In this document: positions 1 to 8,322 of the stretch, piece by piece | Layout of the letters: each line of letters begins with the position of its first letter | Numbering within the stretch: position 1 is the stretch's first letter | From: Pseudomonadales bacterium | GTDB taxonomy: Bacteria > Pseudomonadota > Gammaproteobacteria > Pseudomonadales > Azotimanducaceae | DNA length: 48,206 bases | NCBI GenBank assembly: GCA_022448085.1 | Contig: JAKUTH010000016.1 | Span: forward strand, 1 to 48,206 | Reading direction: 5' to 3' | The notes under the pieces: generated by a model | Told to the model about the DNA's origin: nothing | Seen by the model: the letters and a program-made list of their open reading frames with translations, nothing else | Database searches by the model: none | Position numbers and translations under genes: made by a program

Positions 1-332
1 ATCGCAATCACCCATCGATCTCGTAATACGTTTTCACCGAGCCAAGCGGCACCCGAGGTGTAGTCGAGATTTTGGTTGAGTACGAATTCCACAGCGGGAT
101 CGCCCCTTGGGCGCTCGGCGTTACCGATGACGATTTTTTCGGGTATTGGATCAAGGTGTGATGGGGTGAAGCCTTGATCGACCGTTATCCCTGCATTAGC
201 GAGCTGCTCGCTCATCGGTGGATAAATAGGACCGTCTGATCCAGCCACTTCAAAACCGGATTCCTTCGCGAGTAACGCCAAGCTACCCATGAGGGTGCCA
301 CCGATTCCGAGAAAGTAGACGCGTTCGCTCAT
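1..332 (-). CDS. mpl: UDP-N-acetylmuramate:L-alanyl-gamma-D-glutamyl-meso-DAP ligase, 5' part
   Basis: This is the N-terminal ~110 residues of a Mur-ligase-type protein; the gene runs off the left edge of the window. The product begins MSERVYFLGIGGTLMGSLA, followed by GSDGPIYPPMS, VIGNAERPRGDP and, at the cut, VLRDRWVIA. This tracks the N-terminal Rossmann-like domain of Mpl closely (GxxGTxMG, the GSD..YPPMS stretch, IGNA, LRDRWV). Mpl attaches recycled murein tripeptide to UDP-MurNAc in the cytoplasm, feeding old peptidoglycan back into synthesis. The ATG lies inside the stop codon of the upstream membrane-protein gene (ATGA overlap), so the two are probably translated together. The ATP-binding domain is outside the window. 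The assignment as Mpl rather than MurC rests on the YPPMS and GNA signatures. Confidence 0.9.
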   Translation of the reverse strand, partial: MSERVYFLGIGGTLMGSLALLAKESGFEVAGSDGPIYPPMSEQLANAGITVDQGFTPSHLDPIPEKIVIGNAERPRGDPAVEFVLNQNLDYTSGAAWLGENVLRDRWVIA

Positions 333-826
333 GTTGCCAACGTTGAGCTTACGCTGTAACTCGCGATTGCGATGAGGAGTGCGATGCCAACGGCGCGCGT
401 CATGTCGACACTCATTGCCCGGTGAAGAATGAATCCCGACGCAGCGAGGCTCCAAAGGAGGAAGGGGATTGCGATTAGGACACTCCCCGTGAGCTGGAGC
501 ACGAGCAGCATTAGAATACCGAGGACAAGGTCAACGCCTATCATCGCAGCGAAAGTTTGATAGAACCTTCGATGGAATCCAACGAGTCGGAGTGCGCCCC
601 ATGTCATGAGGGCCGTGACGGCGAGCGCACCGTAGGTGGGTAGGAGTTGTATCCCGGTTAGACCAGAACTTTCAGACATCACACCCGGTCCGAACAACTG
701 GGTGAATACGGTGAGCACCGTCTGCAGTGCTACCAACAAAACAATGAAGTAGGGGTGCGAAGGTGCCTTTTCCGGACCGTCCCGAAACAGGGCGATGTTC
801 CAAAACAACTGAACAACGGCGAGCAT
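329..826 (-). CDS. Small polytopic membrane protein upstream of mpl
   Basis: The protein has about 165 residues and begins MLAVVQLFWNIALFRDGPEK. I place the start at 826 because this begin fits a membrane protein, whereas an upstream extension to 988 would overlap the divergent phosphofructokinase gene and reads as low-quality Arg-rich sequence. Four or five hydrophobic segments follow at about residues 27-45, 62-82, 95-113, 118-137 and 145-163. No catalytic motif is visible. The N-terminal pattern of a short amphipathic stretch, then a Gly-Pro motif, then a first membrane helix resembles an uncharacterised gammaproteobacterial membrane family, but I cannot name it. Its stop overlaps the mpl start by 4 nt, suggesting an operon with peptidoglycan recycling. 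The function is unknown. Confidence 0.7.
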   Translation of the reverse strand: MLAVVQLFWNIALFRDGPEKAPSHPYFIVLLVALQTVLTVFTQLFGPGVMSESSGLTGIQLLPTYGALAVTALMTWGALRLVGFHRRFYQTFAAMIGVDLVLGILMLLVLQLTGSVLIAIPFLLWSLAASGFILHRAMSVDMTRAVGIALLIAIASYSVSSTLAT

Positions 827-892
827 GCGGAAATTGTCGCATAAATTGTGTGGATCCCTGAGAATCCCGACATTCACACTTTGGGAATCGTC

Positions 893-2158
893 ATGACGCG
901 GAGCAACGCGCTGTACGCGCAGTCGGGCGGGGTTACCGCCGTGATCAATGCGAGTGCTTGCGGCGTTATCGAAACGGCGCGTAAACACAGAGACGTCATC
1001 GGGCGAGTTTTTGCGGCGAATAACGGGATTCTTGGCGTGCTTACGGAAGAATTGATTGATACAGGCAAAGAAAGCGCGCGCACAATCGCGGGTCTTCGGT
1101 CTACCCCAAGCGGAGCTTTTGGTTCATGCCGATACAAACTCAAATCGCTCGAAGAAAGCGAACGCGAATATCATCGGCTGATCGAGGTATTCCGCGCCCA
1201 CGATATTGGTTATTTTTTTTACAATGGTGGCGGTGACTCGCAGGATACTGCGCATAAAGTTTCCCAAGTTGGGAAGCGATTGGGTTATCCGATTCGGTGC
1301 GTGGGTATTCCAAAAACGGTCGACAACGACTTGCCGTTTACGGATACCTGTCCGGGTTTTGGCAGCGTTGCCAAATACGTTGCCGTTTCCGTGCGTGAAG
1401 CCGCGATGGATGTCGCCTCAATGTGTGAAACCTCGACCAAAGTCTTCATCATGGAGGTCATGGGTCGACATGCGGGTTGGATTGCCGCGGCGGGTGGTCT
1501 TGCGGCTGACAAACCGGGCGACGCGCCCCACGTCATCGTGTTTCCTGAAGTGCCCTTCTCGAAGGTCAGGTTCCTTAGAAAGGTGAAGAAGACCGTAGAT
1601 ACGCGTGGATTTTGTGTCATCGTGGTGTCGGAAGGCGCGCGTTACGCTAATGGACGGTTTCTGGCGGATGCTGGCCACCTTGACGCGTTTGGTCATGTTC
1701 AGTTGGGCGGGGTGGCACCGATGATTGCAGCGATGATCAACGATAAACACGGTTATAAGTACCACTGGGCGGTTGCCGATTACCTGCAGCGCGCCGCGCG
1801 TCACATCGCATCGAAGACCGATGTCGATCAGGCGTACGCGGTGGGAAAAGCGGCGGTTGAACGCGCCGTTCGGGGGATCGATGGGATTATGGTCACGATT
1901 CGTAGAACGTCGGATTTGCCCTACCGGTGGACGGTGGGTGAAGCGCCTCTTCATCGAGTCGCGAACGTAGAGCGAACGATGCCAAAGTCGTACATCTCGC
2001 AGGATGGATTTGGCATTACCGCGCGCGCGCGGCGGTATTTAGCGCCGTTGATTCGGGGCGAGGATTACCCTAGGTACAAGCAAGGGCTGCCGCAGTACAC
2101 ACGATTGAAAGCAGAACTCACGGCGAAAAAATTACCGGCGTTCTCGGTCGAGGCTTAA
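893..2158 (+). CDS. pfp: Pyrophosphate-dependent 6-phosphofructokinase
   Basis: The protein has 421 residues and converts fructose 6-phosphate to fructose 1,6-bisphosphate, reversibly, with PPi as phosphoryl donor. Visible motifs are GGGDS at 112-116, PKTVDND at 140-146 and MGRHAGW at 190-196. PPi specificity in this family is set by an Asp in the GGxDS-type loop and by Lys in PKTxDND, where ATP enzymes have Gly in both places; both PPi-type residues are present. The start is set at 893 because MTRSNALYAQSGGVTAVIN matches family N-termini; a further in-frame ATG at 848 would add 15 unlikely residues. The gene converges on the H+-pyrophosphatase gene 66 bp away, a pairing that also occurs in methanotrophs. 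Enzyme class is confident; the physiological direction is not knowable here. Confidence 0.93.
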   Translation: MTRSNALYAQSGGVTAVINASACGVIETARKHRDVIGRVFAANNGILGVLTEELIDTGKESARTIAGLRSTPSGAFGSCRYKLKSLEESEREYHRLIEVFRAHDIGYFFYNGGGDSQDTAHKVSQVGKRLGYPIRCVGIPKTVDNDLPFTDTCPGFGSVAKYVAVSVREAAMDVASMCETSTKVFIMEVMGRHAGWIAAAGGLAADKPGDAPHVIVFPEVPFSKVRFLRKVKKTVDTRGFCVIVVSEGARYANGRFLADAGHLDAFGHVQLGGVAPMIAAMINDKHGYKYHWAVADYLQRAARHIASKTDVDQAYAVGKAAVERAVRGIDGIMVTIRRTSDLPYRWTVGEAPLHRVANVERTMPKSYISQDGFGITARARRYLAPLIRGEDYPRYKQGLPQYTRLKAELTAKKLPAFSVEA

Positions 2159-2183
2159 ACGGCGTGTGACAACGTAGCGCTTG

Positions 2184-2209
2184 GCGAGCGTTCGCGTGCG
2201 CGGAACGCC
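2184..2209. terminator. Possible bidirectional hairpin between pfp and hppA
   Basis: The 66-bp convergent gap holds the inverted repeat GCGTTC (2188-2193) and GAACGC (2203-2208) around a GC-rich loop of 9 nt. Its position between two convergent genes suits a shared terminator, but there is no clear T-run on either side. Confidence 0.3.
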
Positions 2210-2224
2210 CGTCGTGCAGGGGGT

Positions 2225-4270
2225 CTATGCGCCTATCGCTGCCAGCATCAGGATCGCAACAATATTGATGATTTTGATCATCGGGTTGACTGCAGGGCCT
2301 GCCGTGTCCTTGTAGGGATCCCCTACCGTGTCGCCGGTTACCGCGGCCTTGTGGGCTTCGGATCCTTTCCCACCGTGGTTACCGTCTTCAATGTATTTCT
2401 TGGCGTTATCCCAGGCCCCACCGCCAGCCGTCATTGAGATTGCGACAAATAGCCCAGTGACAATTGTTCCGAGAAGCATCGCCCCGACGGCACTCAAAGC
2501 CTTCGCTTGGTCGAAGACTAAGTTGATCACGAAATACACGATAATAGGTGCGAGGACAGGCAGCATCGATGGGACGATCATTTCTCGGATTGCTGATCGG
2601 GTCAGTAGGTCAACGGCTTTGCTGTAATCGGGCCGGGTCGAGCCATCCATAATGCCCGGCATCTCGCGAAACTGCCGGCGTACTTCCTCAACCACCGCGG
2701 CGCCGGCTCTGCCTACGGCCTGCATTCCGAGCGCGCCGAAGAGATAAGGCAGCATGCCTCCGATAAGAAGCCCAATGACGACGAAGGGATCCGACAATTC
2801 GAAGCTAATGTCCAAGTTGGGAAAGAAGTGTGCCAGGTCGTAGGTGTAGGCGTTGAATAACACAAGCGCAGCGAGGCCGGCTGAGGCGATCGCGTAACCC
2901 TTGGTGACTGCCTTGGTCGTGTTGCCGACCGCGTCAAGGGCGTCGGTGGTTTTACGGACGTCTTCATCGAGATCGCTCATTTCGGCAATGCCGCCGGCGT
3001 TGTCTGTCACCGGCCCATACGCATCGAGCGCCACCACCATACCTGCGAGGGCGAGCATGGTCGTTGCGGCGATAGCGATTCCATAAATACCGGCAAATTG
3101 GAATGCGGCGACAATACCAACCGCGACGATGATGGCCGGGATAGCGGTCGCTTCCATCGAAATGGCGAGGCCTTGAATTACATTGGTGCCGTGTCCGGTT
3201 TCCGATGCACGGGCGATCGACTTAACGGGACGGTATTCCGTTGACGTGTAGTATTCAGTCACCCAGACGATGAGTCCGGTGACGACCAGGCCCACCAGCG
3301 CACAGTAAAAGAATTGACGACCTTCAGCGCCCGGGAACATGTGGTCGGTTACGAAGAAAATTAAGAATCCGGAAAGGACCGCGGTGGCGATAAAGCCTTT
3401 GTAGAGCGCCCCCATGATATTTTCCGAACTTCCGAGTCGGACACAAAACGCTCCGATAACGGACGCAATAATGCAGACGCCTCCAATAAGCATGGGCATC
3501 TCAATAGCGCTTAGCTGATCAGCACCCGAAAATTTAATGGTCGCCAGCAACATGGTGGCGACAATCGTGACCGCGTAGGTTTCAAATAAATCGGCGGCCA
3601 TACCGGCACAATCGCCGACGTTGTCGCCGACGTTGTCGGCAATTACCGCAGCATTGCGAGGATCGTCTTCGGGAATACCAGCTTCGACTTTGCCGACGAG
3701 ATCGGCACCAACGTCAGCGCCTTTAGTGAAGATACCGCCACCGAGGCGAGCAAAGATCGAAATTAAGGATGCACCGAACGACAGCGCGACCAATGGTTCG
3801 ATCAGGTGGCGTCCCTCAAGACCCATACTTTTGAGAATGGCGTAATACCCAGCGACGCCAATGAGTCCGAGGCCGACGACGAGCATGCCAGTGACCGCGC
3901 CCGATTTAAAAGCGATCGCGAGTGCGGGCTTGAGTCCAGTCTTGGCGGCCTGCGTGGTACGAACGTTGGCTCGTACTGAAACGTTCATGCCGATGTAGCC
4001 AGCGATAGCGGAAAGCATGGCTCCGATGACAAAGCCGATTGCGACTAATGTGGAAAGAGCTAGCCAAAGAACCAGTGCAACCACAATCCCAACAGCGCCG
4101 ATAGTGAGGTATTGGCGATTGAGATAAGCCGTTGCGCCTTCTTGAATTGCACCAGCAATTTCGCGCATACGATCTGAACCGGCATCGGCGGACATCACGG
4201 ACCGCACAGCCCAGCCTCCATAAAGCAAGGCAAGCACACCACACATTAGGGAAATCTGCACATCAGTCAT
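2225..4270 (-). CDS. hppA: Membrane-bound proton-translocating pyrophosphatase, K+-independent type
   Basis: The protein has 681 residues with about 16 membrane segments. It hydrolyses cytoplasmic PPi and pumps protons across the inner membrane. Conserved substrate motifs are visible: [20 protein letters not shown] at 177-196, DNVGDNVGD at 212-220, and a C-terminal [18 protein letters not shown]. In [10 protein letters not shown] (449-458) the Lys at 453 and Thr at 456 are the residues that mark the K+-independent subclass; K+-dependent enzymes have Ala and Gly there. Proton rather than sodium pumping is therefore expected. The enzyme sits next to a PPi-using phosphofructokinase, so both act on one PPi pool. 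The start ATG at 4270 gives the usual short N-terminal lead-in, although no strong ribosome-binding site precedes it. Confidence 0.95.
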   Translation of the reverse strand: MTDVQISLMCGVLALLYGGWAVRSVMSADAGSDRMREIAGAIQEGATAYLNRQYLTIGAVGIVVALVLWLALSTLVAIGFVIGAMLSAIAGYIGMNVSVRANVRTTQAAKTGLKPALAIAFKSGAVTGMLVVGLGLIGVAGYYAILKSMGLEGRHLIEPLVALSFGASLISIFARLGGGIFTKGADVGADLVGKVEAGIPEDDPRNAAVIADNVGDNVGDCAGMAADLFETYAVTIVATMLLATIKFSGADQLSAIEMPMLIGGVCIIASVIGAFCVRLGSSENIMGALYKGFIATAVLSGFLIFFVTDHMFPGAEGRQFFYCALVGLVVTGLIVWVTEYYTSTEYRPVKSIARASETGHGTNVIQGLAISMEATAIPAIIVAVGIVAAFQFAGIYGIAIAATTMLALAGMVVALDAYGPVTDNAGGIAEMSDLDEDVRKTTDALDAVGNTTKAVTKGYAIASAGLAALVLFNAYTYDLAHFFPNLDISFELSDPFVVIGLLIGGMLPYLFGALGMQAVGRAGAAVVEEVRRQFREMPGIMDGSTRPDYSKAVDLLTRSAIREMIVPSMLPVLAPIIVYFVINLVFDQAKALSAVGAMLLGTIVTGLFVAISMTAGGGAWDNAKKYIEDGNHGGKGSEAHKAAVTGDTVGDPYKDTAGPAVNPMIKIINIVAILMLAAIGA

Positions 4271-4308
4271 GAAGAAGATCCATTGTTGCTTGAGGTAATT
4301 CCAACTAA

Positions 4309-4343
4309 GAAAACCTTTGCGAACCGCTTGTTGTAAGGTTTTC
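4309..4343. repeat. 9-bp perfect inverted repeat in the hppA leader
   Basis: GAAAACCTT at 4309-4317 is repeated inverted as AAGGTTTTC at 4335-4343, with a 17-nt spacer. It lies about 40-75 bp upstream of the hppA start codon, so it could be an operator-like site or an mRNA hairpin. No clear -35/-10 pair could be assigned beside it. The rest of 4271-4486 shows nothing convincing. Confidence 0.4.
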
Positions 4344-4486
4344 GGACGGGGACTCTACCGTAGGCGCAGTGGTGCTACAAGACGAATCATCGGCTTCAAT
4401 CGACGACTTGTCTCGAGTGAGCGCCAGTTCCATTGAACTACAGGTGTTGAAAAGCAGGGGGGGCTTTTAGTCTCGGCAGACGCCGT

Positions 4487-4936
4487 TTATTGAATCTTAA
4501 GATCGCCCAACGCCTCGATGGATTTGATTTCAAAAGAGGCTGGCAAGCGCTCGCCGTCCGTGGTCACGAACGTGATGGTGGGATCGGGGGTGCCGTTCAG
4601 TTTCAAACGAAATAGCATGATGTGGGCGTGGCCAGGAGCCAGGCGAAAAGTTGTTTTTGGTTCGACCACGAGTCGTGCTAACTGCTTCATGCGAGCTCGA
4701 TTGGGGGTGATTACTGTCTCGTGGAACTCGATTGTTCCGGTCCAAGGCGCGTCGGCACTGGCGATTGTGAGCCGGGCATTCCCATGGTTTGTAATGTCGA
4801 CGTATGCAGCGGTGAAGTCCTGTGTAGGCAGTGGTTGACGGACAATTGCGTTGTCGAAGCTGACGTGTTCGTTCGCGACGATGGGAAACGCTAGCGTAAT
4901 CAACGTGAGTAATCTCAGAAAACACCTAGCGTGCAC
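4487..4936 (-). CDS. Periplasmic PCu(A)C copper chaperone
   Basis: The protein has 149 residues, with an N-terminal hydrophobic stretch (about 6-21) typical of a secretory signal. The family motif H(M)x10Mx21HxM is exactly matched by His72, Met83, His105 and Met107, the Cu(I) ligands of PCu(A)C proteins. These periplasmic cupredoxin-like proteins deliver copper, often to the CuA or CuB site of cytochrome oxidase. The start is GTG at 4936, overlapping the end of the preceding lipoprotein gene by 11 nt, so the two genes are likely co-transcribed and translationally coupled. No Sco protein or oxidase subunit is in the window, so the recipient is unknown. Confidence 0.85.
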   Translation of the reverse strand: MHARCFLRLLTLITLAFPIVANEHVSFDNAIVRQPLPTQDFTAAYVDITNHGNARLTIASADAPWTGTIEFHETVITPNRARMKQLARLVVEPKTTFRLAPGHAHIMLFRLKLNGTPDPTITFVTTDGERLPASFEIKSIEALGDLKIQ

Positions 4937-5603
4937 TTCGGTTCTCCAACGGCATTACCAATACGCGTACCTGTGGTGGTAATCCGATTTCGATCTCTCC
5001 GCGGATGCGACGTTGTCCTGGTCCATCGTTGAGCTGTTCGTACATCCATCGGCCGTCGGCATCACTGCCGGCACGTATCATCACTCTCGCGTTGGATGCA
5101 CGTGCTGTCGGGCTGAAATTGTGGAGTTTCAGCGAAGCGAACCGACTACGTCGGCGCACTTCGTCGGCAGGCAAAGTCAGCGACCACCGACGCGCATTTT
5201 CAAGCAGTTTGATCTGGCGGCGTAGGACAAGGATCCCGGCGGAATCGCGGTCGATTTGTTCGGCGAAATCGAGTTCGGCACGTGCGGCTATCCAGGCTTC
5301 TCGGGCGATCGCAGCCATCGCGCGCTCGATATATCGTTCGACGATGCGTTCGAGCCCGTAGGTCGCGTCCGGTTGATCGGGCGCGATTTCCAGCACCCGT
5401 TGATACCACGCGAATGCGTTATCGTCGTTTGGCGCGTCGAGCTGACCTTTGTTAAGGGCGATTTCGGCGCGATTCAAAAGATATTCAACGCGATCCCAAT
5501 CAATGGCGTTCGGAACCGTTGGCGGAGGCGTCGACGAGGGGGGAATCACGGAACATGCGCCAAGCGCGAGCGCTACTGATACGAAAAGGGATAGAAGGCG
5601 CAT
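4926..5603 (-). CDS. Predicted lipoprotein with helical repeat (TPR-like) region
   Basis: The product is about 225 residues and begins MRLLSLFVSVALALGACS, a lipoprotein signal with lipobox LGAC and Cys17 as the predicted lipidated residue. A low-complexity Ser/Pro/Thr linker follows. Then come Ala- and Arg-rich amphipathic helices with spacing like tetratricopeptide repeats (for example ALNKGQLDAPNDDNAFAWY and AWIAARAELDFAEQIDRD). The C-terminal part (roughly 150-225) looks beta-rich. The start at 5603 is chosen for the signal peptide; an upstream in-frame extension to 5675 would bury it. The gene overlaps the copper-chaperone gene and is divergent from dsbD. A role in periplasmic or envelope assembly is a guess from context only. 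Confidence 0.75.
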   Translation of the reverse strand: MRLLSLFVSVALALGACSVIPPSSTPPPTVPNAIDWDRVEYLLNRAEIALNKGQLDAPNDDNAFAWYQRVLEIAPDQPDATYGLERIVERYIERAMAAIAREAWIAARAELDFAEQIDRDSAGILVLRRQIKLLENARRWSLTLPADEVRRRSRFASLKLHNFSPTARASNARVMIRAGSDADGRWMYEQLNDGPGQRRIRGEIEIGLPPQVRVLVMPLENRSAR

Positions 5604-5692
5604 GTGCTTGTCAATGATTCCTGGTTTCCGATGCCATATATAGTGTACAAACACGCCGCGTTTTATCGCTTGCAACGAGAGACAATTTCGTC

Positions 5693-7390
5693 ATGCTGCT
5701 TGTGACCCCCAAATGGATTGTCCGGACCGTCGCCTCGATGGCGGCGATGGTCGTGACATCTTTGGCTGCGGCAGCTGAGAGCCCCGTAAATTTTGCTGCG
5801 ACAGACGTTCTGACGGAACAACCAACGTTTCTCAGTGTCGATGAAGCCTATCAGATGGATGTGTCGCTATCGGATAATGGCCACATCGAAGTGCGTTGGC
5901 GTATGCCGCCCGGGTATTACCTTTACCGACATCGCTTCGCGTTTGCATTGGATTCAGGCGGAACGCTTGGACAGCCGATCATTCCAGTTGGTATAGAAAA
6001 AGTTGACGACTACTTCGGGGAAGTGGAGGTCTATTACGACGAAGTAAACGTCCGTATTCCGGTCATCGAACAAACCGGTCCCTTACGGATCAGAATTACG
6101 TACCAGGGTTGTGCCGATTATGGCCTCTGTTATCCACCTGAAACGCGTGGTTGGACGTTGGTTCCGGAAGGCTACACGGTGGAGGCGATAGCAGAGAATG
6201 GGATAGAGTCGAACGATGTGTCGATGTGGGTTGTGGTTGGTTCGGCACTACTCGCTGGATTTCTGCTTAATTTGATGCCGTGTGTGTTCCCTGTCCTCGC
6301 CATTAAGGCTGTGACCGTTCTAGACATTGCTCGAAGCGGGCGAGGACTCACGCACGCATTTGGCTACGCGTCGGGCGTAGTATCCACATTTCTCGTTCTC
6401 GGCGTGTTATTGGCAACGTTACGAACGGCGGGTGAAGCCGTTGGTTGGGGCTTTCAGTTGCAGGAACCCGGGTTTGTTTCTGCAATGACGGTCTTGTTTT
6501 TCGCGATGGGTTTGAATTTGCTCGGCGTACTTGAGTTGCCTGGCTTCGGGGTGGCCATGAGTAAACCGAACGCCTTTCTGACGGGGATTATTGCTGTCGT
6601 GGTCGCGACGCCGTGTACCGTTCCGTTCATGGCGTCGGCGATGGGATACGGCTTGAGTCGTGGAACGGGTGCGTTGCTTCTTGTGATGGTGGTTCTTGGT
6701 ATCGGTATGGCGGCACCGTATGTATTGATCACGGGCTTTCCAACGATTGCTCGTCGATTGCCGAAGCCCGGTGCATGGATGGTGACGATAAAACAGGCCA
6801 TGGCGTTTCCGATGTTTTTGACCGCTGTATGGTTGACCTGGGTGTTAGCTCGACAAGCGGGCGCCGACGCCGTTCTGGTGCTACTAGCGGGTAGCGTCGG
6901 ACTGGGTTTACTCAGTTGGCTTGGCATGAATAAAAGTGCTCGGATGAGTCGGGTATGGAGTGCAGGACTCGCCCTGGTCGTTGCCGTCGTCTGGGGTGTT
7001 ACGAGCGTGCCCGACGAACCGACGCGAGGGGAAACCGCGGAGAATCGCTTCGACGTTGCTGCGTTCGAGACTGCGCGGGCATCTGGCCGACCCGTGTTCT
7101 TAAATATCACTGCGTCTTGGTGTGTGACGTGCTTGGCGAATGAACGGACAACCCTCGCCACAGATCGAGTTCAGGATTATTTTGAGAATAAAGGCATTGT
7201 CTATATTAAAGCCGACTGGACTCGACGGGATTCGTCGGTTTCCGACCTATTAACAACATTTAACCGCTCTGGGGTCCCACTTTACGTGTTTTTCCCGCCA
7301 AGAAGTCATCCGAGGATTCTCCCCCAATTGCTAACACCAGGCCTACTTTTAAGAAAAGTTGACGACTATTTAGCCATTAAAAGTCCGTAA
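5693..7390 (+). CDS. dsbD: Thiol:disulfide interchange protein DsbD
   Basis: The protein has 565 residues and passes electrons from cytoplasmic thioredoxin to periplasmic thiol proteins. All three DsbD modules are present. A signal sequence at 1-27 precedes the periplasmic alpha domain with the redox pair Cys140 and Cys146 (GCADYGLCYPP). The membrane domain, about 178-435, carries Cys197 (LMPCVFPVL) and Cys308 (ATPCTVPFM). The C-terminal thioredoxin-like gamma domain has WCVTC with Cys477 and Cys480. Every redox Cys is therefore intact. Placement just before aroQ-accB matches Pseudomonas-type genomes. It is transcribed away from the copper-chaperone operon; reduced DsbD partners include cytochrome c maturation and copper-handling proteins. 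Confidence 0.95.
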   Translation: MLLVTPKWIVRTVASMAAMVVTSLAAAAESPVNFAATDVLTEQPTFLSVDEAYQMDVSLSDNGHIEVRWRMPPGYYLYRHRFAFALDSGGTLGQPIIPVGIEKVDDYFGEVEVYYDEVNVRIPVIEQTGPLRIRITYQGCADYGLCYPPETRGWTLVPEGYTVEAIAENGIESNDVSMWVVVGSALLAGFLLNLMPCVFPVLAIKAVTVLDIARSGRGLTHAFGYASGVVSTFLVLGVLLATLRTAGEAVGWGFQLQEPGFVSAMTVLFFAMGLNLLGVLELPGFGVAMSKPNAFLTGIIAVVVATPCTVPFMASAMGYGLSRGTGALLLVMVVLGIGMAAPYVLITGFPTIARRLPKPGAWMVTIKQAMAFPMFLTAVWLTWVLARQAGADAVLVLLAGSVGLGLLSWLGMNKSARMSRVWSAGLALVVAVVWGVTSVPDEPTRGETAENRFDVAAFETARASGRPVFLNITASWCVTCLANERTTLATDRVQDYFENKGIVYIKADWTRRDSSVSDLLTTFNRSGVPLYVFFPPRSHPRILPQLLTPGLLLRKVDDYLAIKSP

Positions 7391-7471
7391 GTTCTGCTAA
7401 CGTGCAAGTAAATGAATGAAATTGAGGGGTGATCATGTCATACTGCGTTTTTCGAGGTGGATCGTCGTCGA

Positions 7472-7912
7472 ATGCCGAGGATACTGGTATTACATGGCCC
7501 CAATCTAAACCTATTGGGCACGCGAGAACCTGAGATCTACGGTTCCGCCACGCTGGCAGATATCAATACCGAACTGCAACGGCTTGCAACGTCGCGTGGA
7601 GTTGAGCTGACAACCTTGCAGAGCAATGCGGAATCGGATCTCGTCGAGGCCATTCAGAATGCGGCAAACGACGACACTGGCTTTATCGTCATCAATCCGG
7701 CAGCGTTGACACACACCAGTGTTGCGCTTCGCGATGCGCTATTGGCGGTGGATCTACCATTTATTGAAGTCCACCTATCGAACGTCTACGCGCGGGAAAC
7801 GTTTCGCCATCAGTCCTACCTCTCCGATATTGCGACAGCGGTGATATCGGGGTTGGGCTCGGCCGGGTATGAATACGCGCTCAGTACCGCAATCAATACG
7901 CTGGAGCAATGA
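7472..7912 (+). CDS. aroQ: 3-dehydroquinate dehydratase, type II
   Basis: The protein has 146 residues and converts 3-dehydroquinate to 3-dehydroshikimate in the shikimate pathway. It shows the type II hallmarks: [20 protein letters not shown] at the N-terminus, the active-site Tyr in [20 protein letters not shown], and EVHLSN with the catalytic His. The length is normal for the dodecameric type II enzyme. I choose ATG 7472 over an in-frame GTG at 7457 because the family starts directly with this beta strand and a GAGG sequence lies 14 nt before it. Its TGA overlaps the accB start by 4 nt. Confidence 0.94.
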   Translation: MPRILVLHGPNLNLLGTREPEIYGSATLADINTELQRLATSRGVELTTLQSNAESDLVEAIQNAANDDTGFIVINPAALTHTSVALRDALLAVDLPFIEVHLSNVYARETFRHQSYLSDIATAVISGLGSAGYEYALSTAINTLEQ

Positions 7913-8316
7913 TGGATCTTCGGAAGATCAAGAAACTGATTGAGTTGGTTGAGGAATCGGACGTCCGGGAGCTTGAGGTTAAGACCGGCGAGGAAAGCAT
8001 CCGTATTGCGCGTGGCGAGATCGCTCGACAATCGAGTGTTCCGACGCTGACCGAAAAGATCGTCTCAGCACCCGTCGACCAAGGTCAGATCGTCGCCGCA
8101 CCGATGGCCGGGACATTCTACCGTTCGCCGGCTCCGGGCGAACGCGCGTTTGTCGCTGAGGGAGATAAGGTGTCGATGGGGCAGGTCCTTTGCATCATCG
8201 AGAGCATGAAGATGATGAACCAAATCGAAGCGGACTGTGATGGAACAGTCGTCGAGGTTCTCGTTGCCAACGGCCGGGCAATCGAATCCGGTACGCCGTT
8301 AATGCGGATCATCTGA
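7909..8316 (+). CDS. accB: Biotin carboxyl carrier protein of acetyl-CoA carboxylase
   Basis: The protein has 135 residues. The N-terminal helix ([18 protein letters not shown]) is the AccB dimer/partner segment. A short linker leads to the biotinyl domain from about residue 60, with the biotinylation motif ESMKMMN and Lys101 as the biotin attachment site. It carries carboxybiotin from biotin carboxylase to the carboxyltransferase in fatty-acid synthesis. ATG codons at 7909 and 7912 are both possible; 7909 overlaps the aroQ stop. Unusually, accC does not follow: the next gene, prmA, starts 6 nt after the accB stop. Confidence 0.94.
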   Translation: MMDLRKIKKLIELVEESDVRELEVKTGEESIRIARGEIARQSSVPTLTEKIVSAPVDQGQIVAAPMAGTFYRSPAPGERAFVAEGDKVSMGQVLCIIESMKMMNQIEADCDGTVVEVLVANGRAIESGTPLMRII

Positions 8317-8322
8317 CTTCTC

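Noticed and set aside
6454-7161. Long minus-strand frame opposite dsbD
   Set aside because: It is the antisense shadow of a fully supported gene; its translation has no domain and no ribosome-binding site.
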